From: Sagittula salina | GTDB lineage: Bacteria > Pseudomonadota > Alphaproteobacteria > Rhodobacterales > Rhodobacteraceae | Direction: 5' to 3' | Assembly: GCF_017813235.1 (NCBI RefSeq) | Contig: NZ_JAGISH010000013.1 | Location: 30,028-94,027 of the forward strand | Length of the DNA stretch: 64,000 nt | In this document: one piece after another, positions 50,812-59,893 of the stretch | How the letters are laid out: each line of letters starts with the position of its first letter | How positions within the stretch are numbered: position 1 is the first letter of the stretch | Made by a program: the position numbers and the translations under genes | Notes under the pieces: model-generated | Seen by the model: the letters and a program-made list of their open reading frames with translations, nothing else | What the model was told of the DNA's origin: nothing | Database searches by the model: none

Positions 50812-52737
50812 ATGACTGAACGCAACAGCCCCATCGAGACCCTGCTCGATGTCTATTTCCTCCTGCCCTCGCTCTACAGCGAAAGCTCGGCAGAAGCTTA
50901 TCAATCCGCGTTCCGGCGCGTCGAGCACCTGACCGGCAAGCGCCTGGGGCAACTTCCTGCGAATGTCGTGGATTGGGAACGCAGGGCCGCCGGAATTGTC
51001 TGGGCGGGGGAGTTCACCCGTGCCCGGACGCCGGAAGCCCGGCAGAGGGCCTTCGACGGCTTCGTTGGTCGGGTCTCGGCCGGCATTCGCAGGGCGCTGG
51101 AGACGGATAAACCGAGGCACGTCGATGCCGGAACCGAGGCCGCCTGGAGGCGGATCGGGAACTATGTGGCGGAAGCGGAGAATACCCTGGATGCCGATGG
51201 TGAGCAATTGCTGCCCAACCAGTCCACGCGCTCCATCGAGAACCTGCGGGCGCGGCTCGGCACGTTTCACCCCGTCGAGGTCGATACCGCCACCGCCACT
51301 GCGGCTCTTGCAAACATCCCTCCGGACAAGGTGGCGAGTTTCCGGCGTTCGATCCGGTTCTTCAATCGGTTGATCGGTGAACGCCAGCGCCATGGGGCCA
51401 TCAGCACGCTTCTGCCGATGGGTCAGATTGGCCCCCTGCCAACCCTGCGCGATCGCCCCATGGACTGGACGCTCTGCACCGAGGCCTTCCGCTCCGATCT
51501 CGATCAGGTGATCGAGCGTTCGATCCGGGCGCCTCGTCGTCGGGATCGCTTTGGCGGACGGCTGGGCGCGGACCCGGTTGCCGACCGGCGACGGCAGACG
51601 CGTGGCCGCAGGCGCCCGATCCGGAACAAGGCCTCGCGGGTCAAGGCCCTGCGAAGCGCTTTATCATGGTTGGCGCGCAATGCCTTCGAGGACCGGGAAC
51701 CGGTCTACGCGCTATCCTCGGCCATGGACCTCATCACGGAGAACCATGTCAAAGCGGCGGTGGAGCGGTTTGTCGCGCGGAGTGCAACCTCCGTGGGGCT
51801 GAAGGACGCAAAGGAAACCTCCTCGCTCTCCACCTGGCTTGCGGATCTCGGCATGATCGCCCAGCACAACGGTGCCGAAGAGGATCTCGTCTGGGCGATC
51901 GAGGATCTGCGGTTCGACCTCTGCGAGGAGCGCGATGCTGCGCGCGAGATGTCGGCAACACGCGAGGCCTTCATCAAGCTCATCGACCGCGATCCTGCGG
52001 TGGTGCGCGCGATCGTCACCGGTCCGCGCGTGCTCCTGGCGGAGGCACGGCGTCTTCTGGCACGTCAGACTCTCTCCACGCATCGGCGCACCGAGGCGCT
52101 GCACCTCTTCATGGCGGCAGCCATGCTGGCGGTTCAGCTTGCCCGCCCGCTTCGGACGCGGAACGTCCATGAGATGCTGTCGGAGGGCGACATGCCCGAA
52201 CTGATCGCGCCGCGGCGCGAGCGGGCGTCGGCCTGGCTCGATATTGGCCGCAACCGGGTCAAGAACCGCAAGCCGCTCGAAGGGCGTATCCCTGATTGGC
52301 TCTGGACCGTGATCTCGGCCTGGATCGACGAGGGCCGGCCGGTCTGGCGGGACCGGTCTCTGCCCGAGGAGGGCCGCGAAGCCGATACCGGTGATGAGGC
52401 CGTCGAGACTCCGCGGCATTGCGCCAACGATCATCTCTTTCCCGCGCTTTCGGGAGCGGGGGCGGTCAGTCGGCAGCTGATTAACAAGGCGTGGAATCGC
52501 GGCATGGCCCGGCTCGGGATCACCGGTCTCACGCCGCACATGATGCGCCACGTGGCCGCCACGCTCTACCTCGCCAGAAACCCCGGTGATTACCCCGTGG
52601 TCGCAGCGTTGCTGGCGGACAGCCTCCGGACGGTCGAAACCTTTTACGCCCGTGGCGAAGGCCGGGCCGCGATGGACCTGTTTGCGCAGGTGCTGACCGA
52701 AATCGATCCCACGCTCAACCTGAAAGGGACTGCCTGA
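50812..52737 (+). CDS. Tyrosine-recombinase-like protein A
   Basis: 641 aa, much longer than typical integrases (300-450 aa). The catalytic core is at the C-terminus: LARPLRTRNVHEM (first Arg), LTPHMMRHVAATLYL (H576-x-x-R579) and RTVETFYARGEG (Y612). The usual LGH before the Tyr is replaced by LLADS, so one catalytic His/Trp appears to be Asp. A basic patch (RRRDRFGGRLG ... RRQTRGRRRPIRNKAS) lies mid-protein. Its stop overlaps the next start (TGATG). It likely works with recombinase B; whether it cleaves DNA itself is unclear. Confidence 0.75.
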   Translation: MTERNSPIETLLDVYFLLPSLYSESSAEAYQSAFRRVEHLTGKRLGQLPANVVDWERRAAGIVWAGEFTRARTPEARQRAFDGFVGRVSAGIRRALETDKPRHVDAGTEAAWRRIGNYVAEAENTLDADGEQLLPNQSTRSIENLRARLGTFHPVEVDTATATAALANIPPDKVASFRRSIRFFNRLIGERQRHGAISTLLPMGQIGPLPTLRDRPMDWTLCTEAFRSDLDQVIERSIRAPRRRDRFGGRLGADPVADRRRQTRGRRRPIRNKASRVKALRSALSWLARNAFEDREPVYALSSAMDLITENHVKAAVERFVARSATSVGLKDAKETSSLSTWLADLGMIAQHNGAEEDLVWAIEDLRFDLCEERDAAREMSATREAFIKLIDRDPAVVRAIVTGPRVLLAEARRLLARQTLSTHRRTEALHLFMAAAMLAVQLARPLRTRNVHEMLSEGDMPELIAPRRERASAWLDIGRNRVKNRKPLEGRIPDWLWTVISAWIDEGRPVWRDRSLPEEGREADTGDEAVETPRHCANDHLFPALSGAGAVSRQLINKAWNRGMARLGITGLTPHMMRHVAATLYLARNPGDYPVVAALLADSLRTVETFYARGEGRAAMDLFAQVLTEIDPTLNLKGTA

Positions 52738-54167
52738 TGCCGAAACCCAGACAACCCCGTAAAGCCCGGATCGCGACCCTCATAGCCCGCATGCCCAGCG
52801 TGCCGGCTGCTGTCGCGGCGCTCGCGGCGGCTGCGGCCGTGGATGGGCGGTTTACGTCACGAGGGGGCCCAACGGCGCTGGAGCGTTTCTATCGCCACAT
52901 GATGGAAAAGGGCCGTGCGCCTCAGCAGGCCACATGCGAGGACTTCGCGGCGGTCACCACCAGTCGCACCGGCCTGATTGTCCTGATGAAAGCGCTCGAG
53001 GCGTTTGATCCCGACGTGCCGCTGGCACCGGCCCGGCCCCTGCGGCAGGAATGGGATCGAGCGCTGAACGCGCGTTATAATGCGAAGACGCCGAAAGCGC
53101 GCGTCTCGCTCCGTGTCGCGCTCGAGCCTGCCGACTGGCCGGCAGACTGGGCCATGGCAGAACCCCTCCTTGACCAACGGGTCCGGCGCAACGGACGGCG
53201 TTACCGGCCCCTTTCAGTCAAGGGGAGGGCGAGTATCATCCAGGCGGTGGGACTCTGCGCGGCGGCGCGGAACTGGGCCGCGGGGCAGGGGGTCCATCTG
53301 GCAGAGGCGTTCAGCCCCGATCTGGCCGAAGCCTTCCTGCGGTTCCTCTTCCGCACCGACAATGGCCGTGAGCCTGTCAGCATGCGCAGTGCGGCGGATT
53401 ACTTTCAACGCGTCATTCTCTTTGCTCGCCGCGGCGGCCTTTTCACCGCAGAGGCCGAAGCACACTTCGCCGAAATCCACACCGCGCTTGCGTCGGAGGC
53501 AACCGACGAGACCCCAACCAAGCACGCGAAGATCCGCAGGTTTCTCGAAAGCCACGGTCTTGCCGATCTCCTGCACGCCGCCAACCGCTGCCTTGATGAG
53601 GCGGTCGATCTACCCGCGCATGGGGCCAAGGCCTTTCGCCTGCGCCGCAAGGCGGTGGTGTTCGCTTTGCTGCTGAACGGTGTCGATCGCCAGGGTGATC
53701 TTTCCACCTTCCGCATCGGTCGCGAGATCATGCGGCGTCCAGACGGGATCTGGACGGTAGATTTTCGACAGGCCAAGACCGGCGGGAAGAAGGCGCTCGG
53801 CCCCTATTGGCCGATTACCTCTCGTATCATCGATGCCCATGTTCTCGCCGGGCGACCCGACTGGCAGATGGGCGACAGGCTGCAGGAACTGGACGGTCTG
53901 AACCTGCTTGGCCTCGAGGACGGGGCGTTTGCCACCTATCATCCGGCGGCCCTTCTGCAGGAAGAGTTCGGGATCTCGGGGCACCTCGTGCGTAGCCTCG
54001 TCACGGATCTGGTCCGGACCCACAGCCCTGATGCCGCCTGGGCTGCCCAGGCACTGCTGGGCCACAAGTCGCGCTGGATGCATCAGACCTACCGGACCGA
54101 TTTCCGGGACACTGCTGCTCTCGAAAAATATCATGCCACGATGGCAGAGATTGCGAGCGGTTCGTAG
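52737..54167 (+). CDS. Tyrosine-recombinase-like protein B
   Basis: 476 aa. The core near the C-terminus has SGHLVRSLVTDLV (H416-x-x-R419), LLGHKSRWMHQTYR (H443, Y452), the canonical order. The first Arg expected in the VFALLLNGVDRQGDLSTFRIG region is probably within GVDRQGD. FRQAKTGGKKALGPYWPIT matches the catalytic Lys beta-hairpin. It starts inside the stop of recombinase A (1-base overlap), so the two are translationally coupled and probably act as a pair, as in multi-recombinase elements. It converges with the second methyltransferase gene. Confidence 0.75.
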   Translation: MPKPRQPRKARIATLIARMPSVPAAVAALAAAAAVDGRFTSRGGPTALERFYRHMMEKGRAPQQATCEDFAAVTTSRTGLIVLMKALEAFDPDVPLAPARPLRQEWDRALNARYNAKTPKARVSLRVALEPADWPADWAMAEPLLDQRVRRNGRRYRPLSVKGRASIIQAVGLCAAARNWAAGQGVHLAEAFSPDLAEAFLRFLFRTDNGREPVSMRSAADYFQRVILFARRGGLFTAEAEAHFAEIHTALASEATDETPTKHAKIRRFLESHGLADLLHAANRCLDEAVDLPAHGAKAFRLRRKAVVFALLLNGVDRQGDLSTFRIGREIMRRPDGIWTVDFRQAKTGGKKALGPYWPITSRIIDAHVLAGRPDWQMGDRLQELDGLNLLGLEDGAFATYHPAALLQEEFGISGHLVRSLVTDLVRTHSPDAAWAAQALLGHKSRWMHQTYRTDFRDTAALEKYHATMAEIASGS

Positions 54168-54296
54168 CAGGAGCGTATATCGCACCTGCGCAGAGCCGGG
54201 CGATATACGTCCGCCGATCGCATGCCCCTCAGAGCGCCCCTCGCGGAGGCGGAAGGCACAACTCAGGCTCCGGGCGCACGCCAATCCAGGCACCGA

Positions 54297-55583
54297 TCAT
54301 AGCGCGGTATTCCGGAATATTTTCTGGGGGCATTCTTCGCCCTCGGACGGCTGGGACAGGTCGATTTCGGCGGTGGTAGATCCGTTCCCGAGGTCGAGAT
54401 GGAGGAGCGCGTCGTGGAAGAGGATCGATGTCGTGTAGCGCGGATTGCGAGCGTTCGCCCATGGGCCCCGGCGCGCAAAAAGGTCCTCAAGAAGTCGCAG
54501 GGCCTGCCGCCGCCGCTTGCCCCGCAGTGCCGTGTGCAGGACCGGGGGGAAGGCCGACTCGTGCCGCCAGCGGAATTCGACCGCACGGGGCGGCGTGAGG
54601 CCGGTAGGATCTGTTTCCGGATGATGAACGATCATGGCAACGAGATCTCCATCCATGGCTTGGGCGGGCGGGATTAGCTCGGGGGAAAGGGGCGCGCGCC
54701 CGGCACCGGACTCTTGGGGCACTTGGACCTGGGCAATCCGCTCGAGTTCTGTCTGAGCCTCGTAGAGCGCCACGATGTCGGATTTTGAGACCGACGGGTT
54801 GGCGGCCGCGCATTGCCGCACCTCGCTGAAGTCCAGTTGGCCGAAGCGGGTTTCCAGGTCTTGGGGAGTGATGCGCGCCGCCTTCACGAAAAGGTTCGAC
54901 GCGGGGGCATAACCCCGCACGGAGTTCGCGTCTTCGGGTGGCGGCAGGAGCGCGCCGGCCCGGGCACCGACGCGACGGATCACGAGATCCGCCTCGGTCG
55001 CAGTGGCCACGAAACGGAAATCCGGATGCTCCGTCTTGCGGATGGATTTGGGGCGCGGGCCGCCTCCCCGGCGCCAGATCTGGAAGACCGCGTTGACTTC
55101 GTGAAGCGTCTCATCGACGCGGAACGCTTCGGCATGCAGCGGCTGTGCCCCGACCAGGTGGAAGTTTTCATCAAGCCGGTCCTGCATTGAGCCTTTGGTC
55201 AGCGAAGCCGGCATGATCATGGCGATGACCTCGGCAAATCCCGCGGCATGATTGAAGAAGGCAATCGCCTTGGAGGCGTTGCGCCCGAACGGAGGGTTGC
55301 CAACCACGGCAATGGTCCCGGAGGCATCGTCCGGTGCCCAGGTCAGGAAATCTTCGCTCGCGATGCCCGGGGCGGCAGGTGCGATATCGATGCCGAACCG
55401 CGGTTGCGGCAAGCGGTCGAGGAAGACTCCGTCGCCGGCCGAGGGTTCGACATAGAGGTCCGGTGAGAACGCAGGCAGGTATTCCGCGAGCAAGGCAACG
55501 CACATCGCGGCCGTGTCGGGGCGGGTATAGAACTGATCGAGCGAGGGAATGGTGGGCGTCGGGGTATGGGATGTCTGTGCCAT
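54297..55583 (-). CDS. NPPF-type DNA methyltransferase
   Basis: 428 aa. LDQFYTRPDTAAMCV and VEPSAGDGVFLD (SAM site, about 45-56) are followed by FGIDIAP and VVGNPPFGRNASKAI (NPPF 96-99), typical of N6-adenine or related amino-methyltransferases. C-terminal residues ~250-428 are unassigned and may recognise DNA. The ATG at 55583 is chosen because AGGAGG lies 6 bases upstream. It is convergent with the recombinase genes and unlike the Eco57I-type enzyme in architecture, so not a recent duplicate. Target unknown. Confidence 0.78.
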   Translation of the reverse strand: MAQTSHTPTPTIPSLDQFYTRPDTAAMCVALLAEYLPAFSPDLYVEPSAGDGVFLDRLPQPRFGIDIAPAAPGIASEDFLTWAPDDASGTIAVVGNPPFGRNASKAIAFFNHAAGFAEVIAMIMPASLTKGSMQDRLDENFHLVGAQPLHAEAFRVDETLHEVNAVFQIWRRGGGPRPKSIRKTEHPDFRFVATATEADLVIRRVGARAGALLPPPEDANSVRGYAPASNLFVKAARITPQDLETRFGQLDFSEVRQCAAANPSVSKSDIVALYEAQTELERIAQVQVPQESGAGRAPLSPELIPPAQAMDGDLVAMIVHHPETDPTGLTPPRAVEFRWRHESAFPPVLHTALRGKRRRQALRLLEDLFARRGPWANARNPRYTTSILFHDALLHLDLGNGSTTAEIDLSQPSEGEECPQKIFRNTAL

Positions 55584-55997
55584 GAAGGCCTCCTGTTTTG
55601 CGTGACAGGAGGGAATTCGGATCATCGGATTGCGACGCAAAAAGCCAAACGACCCGAAAAAGCGTTTTCTTTGAAAAAACTTTGGACGGCCCCGCTGGTC
55701 CCCGTTCTGTTTCCCTGATGCACGGGAAAGTCGTCAAAATGAGTGCGGGGATCACGCTGCGCCCCGGCATTCTCAGAATGGGTCGGGAGAAGGCCGCATC
55801 TTCCAGGACGCGGACCATATGGCATCGCTCCAAAGGTTGAAGGATGCGGCGCGAAGCTGAAGCGCGGTCCTCGGGTGAGACCGCGCTCCAGCCCCGGCCT
55901 GAAAGAAAGGAGAAAATCGGCAGGGGAATACACGCCTTCACGACCGAGGGCGTCTTGACCAGCACCTGTCGCTGGCGCCTCAGGAAAGGAACATCCC
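55584..55997. promoter_or_regulatory. Divergent intergenic region with a perfect hairpin
   Basis: This 414-base gap lies between the methyltransferase gene and the unknown gene at 55998. AGCGCGGTC (55861-55869) and GACCGCGCT (55879-55887) form a 9-bp stem with a 9-base loop, with no T-tract after it; it could be an operator or RNA structure. The part next to the methyltransferase start (about 55650-55685) is richer in A/T. No gene recognised. Confidence 0.45.
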
Positions 55998-56405
55998 ATG
56001 ACCCTGATCACGCCCATATTGCCCGCCGACACCCCCCGGACTGCTGCCGAGGCTGCGCTTGCGCGCTATGTCCTGAACCAGGCGGACGCGCTTCTCTCCG
56101 CCTCCGCGCTTCTGGGCGGAGAGCCGGCGGAGCGGCGCACCGCCCGGCTCCTGCGGGATCTGCTGCATGCGCCCCGGCTGACCCGGCGCCTGCGCCGTGA
56201 GTTTGTCGATCTACACCGGCTGCTCTCGCTCGACGGGGTTGAAGACCCCGAGAGCCTCCAGGCTGGCTGCTTCGCGGCGATCGATCCTTCATCCCCGGTG
56301 GTCGAAGACATCTGCCTGCTTGCGGATGGCGTGCGCGCACATCTCGTGGCCCTCGCGGAAGCCGGGGAGGATGACCCTGCCTTATCGGCTCTGATGGCAG
56401 CCTGA
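55998..56405 (+). CDS. Unknown small protein, 135 aa
   Basis: Not recognised. Ala/Leu-rich helical protein (AEAALARYVLNQADALLSAS ... RRTARLLRDLLHAPRLTRRL), no membrane segment. AGGAAAGGAAC precedes the ATG. It probably forms a unit with the gene at 56485, which lies 79 bases downstream in the same direction. Confidence 0.6.
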   Translation: MTLITPILPADTPRTAAEAALARYVLNQADALLSASALLGGEPAERRTARLLRDLLHAPRLTRRLRREFVDLHRLLSLDGVEDPESLQAGCFAAIDPSSPVVEDICLLADGVRAHLVALAEAGEDDPALSALMAA

Positions 56406-56484
56406 CCGGCCGCCGACCAGCCCCCGCTGCGTGGGGCTGTCTTGACGCGCCGAGATTGCGCGCCGGCCAGCACAGGAGACCAAA

Positions 56485-56928
56485 ATGGCCAAGAACTCCA
56501 ACGACGACTTCCGCTTTCGCGCTCAGGCGATCCTCGCAGTGCGCCATGCCCGCGCCCTTGCGGAGCAACTCACGAGTATGCCCGATGTGCCGATCGGAGA
56601 CCTGCCCCGGTCATCTTTGAACGCAACGCTCCGGCGGCTCGAGACCGGAGAGGTCACCGAGGGCCGGGATCTCGTCGTGCTCGAAACATTGGAAGCCGGG
56701 TTCGCGGAGCGCATGGCGGCCGAGATTACCGGCAGCACTGTCGAAGCCCGGCACATCGGCTATGACGAAGATGGCGAGATCTGGGCTTGGGAAACGGTGC
56801 CGTCCTACAGCCCGCGTGGCGAGAAGGCTCGAGCCCTGCACAGTCAGCTCAAGCGGTTTCTCGAACTGCGGCAAGACCTCCTCGATCACAGCGCCGCAGA
56901 GCGCCTTGCCGCGCAACTGCTACGCTGA
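56485..56928 (+). CDS. Unknown small protein, 147 aa
   Basis: Not recognised. Helical, soluble protein beginning MAKNSNDDFRFRAQAIL, with an acidic middle (DEDGEIWAWETVP). ACAGGAGA lies 5 bases before the ATG. Last recognisable gene of the island. No function is proposed. Confidence 0.6.
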   Translation: MAKNSNDDFRFRAQAILAVRHARALAEQLTSMPDVPIGDLPRSSLNATLRRLETGEVTEGRDLVVLETLEAGFAERMAAEITGSTVEARHIGYDEDGEIWAWETVPSYSPRGEKARALHSQLKRFLELRQDLLDHSAAERLAAQLLR

Positions 56929-57576
56929 CATCGATTTTCCCGGCGCCCATTCGAGGCGCCGGACTTGAGGGCCCACGCGGCCCGACGCTCCCGACCGGAT
57001 CATCGGGGGGACGACGCGCCGACGAGCCATCCTTTTTGCTGCTCCACCCGACGCGTCGTACTCCTGGTTCTTCCGTCGGCGCCCCCACTCTGGGAAGTTA
57101 AAAGCGCCGTTCCATCTGAATCGGGTGAAGTGGGGGGCAAGGCGAAACGCCCATTCGGACTTTCTCCATGACCGGCCCTTGGTGGCGTGTTGATACGGCT
57201 TTCGCCTCCTCGCTCTCGGAGTAACACTGGTGCTTTGTCCCCGTCCCACGTCGGGCGGGTAGGGCAGTCCCGGATGTGGGTCGCCTTCACGGGTCCATCG
57301 CGGCCACCCAAGCCCCGGCCCCATTACGACAGCCTGCGCTGCTTCGCAGACCGGTTCCTCACTCGCAATTCTCAGCTAAATGACCCTCTCTGGTAATGCG
57401 AATTATGTTGTGGCGGCGCCTTCCCGCGCAGTCCCGGGCCGGGCGCCAATGCGGGGTCCGGCGCGGGTTCTCGACAGCGGCGCGGGCCGGGGATAGCAGG
57501 GGCCATTCCGTCTCCCGAGAGGCCGCCCGTCCATGCGCATCCGTCCCGCCCCCTGCGTGCCGTGCGGCCCTCCGGC
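56929..57576. other. Long gap at the island edge, unresolved
   Basis: 648 bases without a convincing gene. Minus-strand open frames span much of it (for example 57000-57311, 103 aa), but they overlap one another and have no recognisable motifs. The stretch is rich in unrelated-looking segments and may be rearranged DNA where the island joins the murJ block. No tRNA-like sequence or repeat pair was seen. Confidence 0.5.
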
Positions 57577-59097
57577 ATGAGGAGCCGCTTTCTCGCGGGA
57601 ATTCTTTCGGTCGGGGGCTGGACGCTGGCCAGCCGCGTCGCGGGTTTCCTGCGCGACCTGTTGATCGCCGCCTTCCTCGGCACCGGGCCGGTGGCGCAGG
57701 CCTATCTCGTGGCCTTCAGCCTGCCCAACATGTTCCGCCGCTTCTTTGCCGAGGGTGCCTGCAACACCGCCTTCGTGCCGATGTTCGCGCGGCGACTGGA
57801 GACGGGGGACGACCCGCGCGGCTTTGCCGAGGCGGCCTTTTCCGGGCTTTTCACGGTGGTGCTGGCGGTTTCCCTGCTGGCGCATGTGGCGATGCCCTGG
57901 CTGGTGGCGCTGCAGGCCGGGGGGTTCATCGGCGATGCGCGCTTCGATCTCGCGGTGAGCTACGGGCGCATCTGCTTTCCCTACATCCTCTTCATCTCGC
58001 TCACCGCACTGCTCTCGGGGCTCCTGAACGCGGGCGGCCGCTTCGTCGCCGCGGCGGCCGCGCCGGTGCTGATGAACCTCGTGCTGATCGCCGCCATGCT
58101 GCTGGCGGCGCGCCGCGGCTGGGACATGGGGCTGGCGATGGCCTGGTCGACGCCGGTGGCGGGGATTGTGCAGCTCGTCATGGTCTGGGGGGCCGCGCGG
58201 CGCATGGGGTTTGCGCTGCGGCTGCGGGGGCCACGCTTCGGCCCGGACATGCGGCGCCTGCTGGCGGTGGCGGCGCCGGCGGTGCTGGCCGGGGGCGTGG
58301 TGCAGGTCAACCTGCTGGTCGGGCGGCAGGTGGGGTCCTTCTTCGACCACGGTATCGCCTGGCTGAGCAATGCCGACCGGCTTTATCAGCTGCCTCTGGG
58401 CGTGGTCGGCATCGCCATCGGCATCGTGCTGCTGCCGGAGATCGTCCGCCGCGAGAAGACCGGGGATGTGGCGGGCGCCCGCCATGCGACGAACCGCGCG
58501 GCGGAACTGGCGCTGCTGCTGACGCTGCCCGCCGCGGTGGCCCTGGTGGTCGCGGCAGAGCCGCTGATCTCCGTGCTTTTCCGGCGCGGCGCCTTTCTCG
58601 AGGCGGATGTGGGCCCAACGGCGCTGGCGCTGGCGATCTACGGTGTGGGCCTGCCCGCCTTCGTGCTGCAGAAGGTGCTGCAACCGCTCTACTTCGCGCG
58701 GGAAGACACGCGCGCGCCGCTGCGCTTCGCGCTCTGGTCCATGGCGGTCAACGCCGTCGTGGCGCTGGGGCTCGCCCCGGTGATCGGCTTCTCCGCCGCG
58801 GCCCTCGGCACCACGGTGGCGGGCTGGAGCATGGCGGCGCAGCTCTTCGCGGGCAGCCGCGGCCTCGGAGAGGCGGCGCGCCCCGACGCCCGCCTGCTGC
58901 GCGCCCTGCCCCGCATCCTTGTCGCCTCCGCCCTCATGGGCGTCGTGGTCTGGCTGGTGATGGCGGCGCTGCGGGATGCGCTCCAGGCTCCGGGCCTGCG
59001 CTATCTGGCGCTCATGGCGCTGGTGGGCGCGGGCAGCCTGACCTATGGACTCGCGGCCTGGGCGCTCGGGGTTCTTCGCCCGGCAAGGGCATCCTGA
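57577..59097 (+). CDS. murJ: MurJ/MviN-family lipid flippase
   Basis: 506 aa, about 13-14 membrane helices. The N-terminus GGWTLASRVAGFLRDLLIAAFLG and FRRFFAEGACNTAFVPMFA are the MviN/MurJ signature, and NADRLYQLPLGVVGIAIG is the conserved central motif. MurJ flips lipid II; copies next to polysaccharide genes may flip other undecaprenyl-linked units. Every cell needs a chromosomal murJ, so this copy on a plasmid is probably an extra one devoted to another lipid-linked sugar, if the plasmid assignment holds. A GTG at 57562 is an alternative start. Confidence 0.88.
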   Translation: MRSRFLAGILSVGGWTLASRVAGFLRDLLIAAFLGTGPVAQAYLVAFSLPNMFRRFFAEGACNTAFVPMFARRLETGDDPRGFAEAAFSGLFTVVLAVSLLAHVAMPWLVALQAGGFIGDARFDLAVSYGRICFPYILFISLTALLSGLLNAGGRFVAAAAAPVLMNLVLIAAMLLAARRGWDMGLAMAWSTPVAGIVQLVMVWGAARRMGFALRLRGPRFGPDMRRLLAVAAPAVLAGGVVQVNLLVGRQVGSFFDHGIAWLSNADRLYQLPLGVVGIAIGIVLLPEIVRREKTGDVAGARHATNRAAELALLLTLPAAVALVVAAEPLISVLFRRGAFLEADVGPTALALAIYGVGLPAFVLQKVLQPLYFAREDTRAPLRFALWSMAVNAVVALGLAPVIGFSAAALGTTVAGWSMAAQLFAGSRGLGEAARPDARLLRALPRILVASALMGVVVWLVMAALRDALQAPGLRYLALMALVGAGSLTYGLAAWALGVLRPARAS

Positions 59098-59197
59098 AAG
59101 GCCCTTCGACTCTGTGGGCGCAGGGGCTTGCAGGGGCTCCGTGTTGCTCCTGCCCCCGGACCGGCGTATCCTGTCGTATCTGGTCAAGGAGACACTG

Positions 59198-59893
59198 GTG
59201 GGGAACGCACCCGAACAGAACGCGGCCGCACCCGACCTGATCGGCTGCCCCATGTGCGACGAGGTCTATGCCGTGCGCCAGCCCCATGCCGGCGAGCGCG
59301 CCGTCTGCGACCACTGCGGCACCGTGCTGATCGCCACCCGCGAGGGCGCGGGCCTGCGTATCCTCGCGCTGTCGATCGCCGTTCTGGTGCTGGTCGTCGC
59401 GGCGAGCTTTCACCCTTTCCTGTCGATCAACGCCGCGGGGCTGGGCAACAAGGTCTCGCTGCTGGATGTGGCGACCTCCTTCCGGTCGGGGCTGCTGGTG
59501 CTGGTGTCGGTGGCGACGATCCTGCTGATCGTGGGCCTGCCCGCGCTGCGCGTGGCGGCGCTGATCTACGTCATCGGTCCCATCGAACTGGGCCGCCCGC
59601 CCGCGCCCCGCGCCCGCGAGGTCTTTCGCATGGCGCAGGCGCTGAAGCCGTGGTCCATGACGGAGGTCTTCTCCATCGGGTGCGCGGTGGCGCTGGTGAA
59701 GGTTTCCGACCTCGCACGGCTGGAGTTCGGCCCCGCCTTCTGGATGTTCGCCGCGCTGTCGGTGATCGTGGTGGTCTCCGACCGCTACCTGTGCAGCTGG
59801 TCGATCTGGGAGGCCATCGAGACCGCCGACCAGCGCCGGCCCGCCCCGCCGGAGTCTGAACCCGTGTCCGGGTCCGAGGGGAAACACGCATGA
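59198..59893 (+). CDS. pqiA: PqiA family protein, first half
   Basis: 231 aa. An N-terminal zinc-ribbon (CPMCDEVYAV ... CDHCGTVL) is followed by about four membrane helices. This matches one half of E. coli PqiA, which is a single 417-aa protein; here the two halves are separate genes. The start is GTG 59198 with AAGGAG 6 bases upstream; longer frames run into murJ. It forms the inner-membrane part of the Pqi lipid transport system. Its stop overlaps the next start (ATGA). Confidence 0.87.
   Translation: MGNAPEQNAAAPDLIGCPMCDEVYAVRQPHAGERAVCDHCGTVLIATREGAGLRILALSIAVLVLVVAASFHPFLSINAAGLGNKVSLLDVATSFRSGLLVLVSVATILLIVGLPALRVAALIYVIGPIELGRPPAPRAREVFRMAQALKPWSMTEVFSIGCAVALVKVSDLARLEFGPAFWMFAALSVIVVVSDRYLCSWSIWEAIETADQRRPAPPESEPVSGSEGKHA

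Larger units (their letters stand above)
44510..56928. mobile_element. Accessory island with helicase, two DNA methyltransferases and two recombinases
   Basis: This stretch separates the rml operon from the murJ/pqi block and has gene content unlike the rest of the window: five DNA-handling genes in one direction (46224-54167), one opposed DNA methyltransferase and four unknown proteins. By eye its codon use is less extreme in G/C than the flanks. The tyrosine-recombinase pair suggests it moved in as a unit. No flanking direct repeats or tRNA attachment site were found, so the ends are approximate and mobility is inferred. Confidence 0.45.

Noticed and set aside
46224..55583. Complete restriction-modification, BREX or DISARM system
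   Set aside because: No nuclease, PglZ, BrxL or DrmB-like protein could be recognised, so only an uncharacterised module is claimed.
57000..57311. A 103-codon minus-strand open frame in the gap before murJ
   Set aside because: No ribosome-binding site or family features; overlapping frames in both directions are equally open.
44441..57576. Direct-repeat attachment sites flanking the island
   Set aside because: I looked at both ends and saw no convincing matching pair; precise ends need comparison with an uninterrupted relative.
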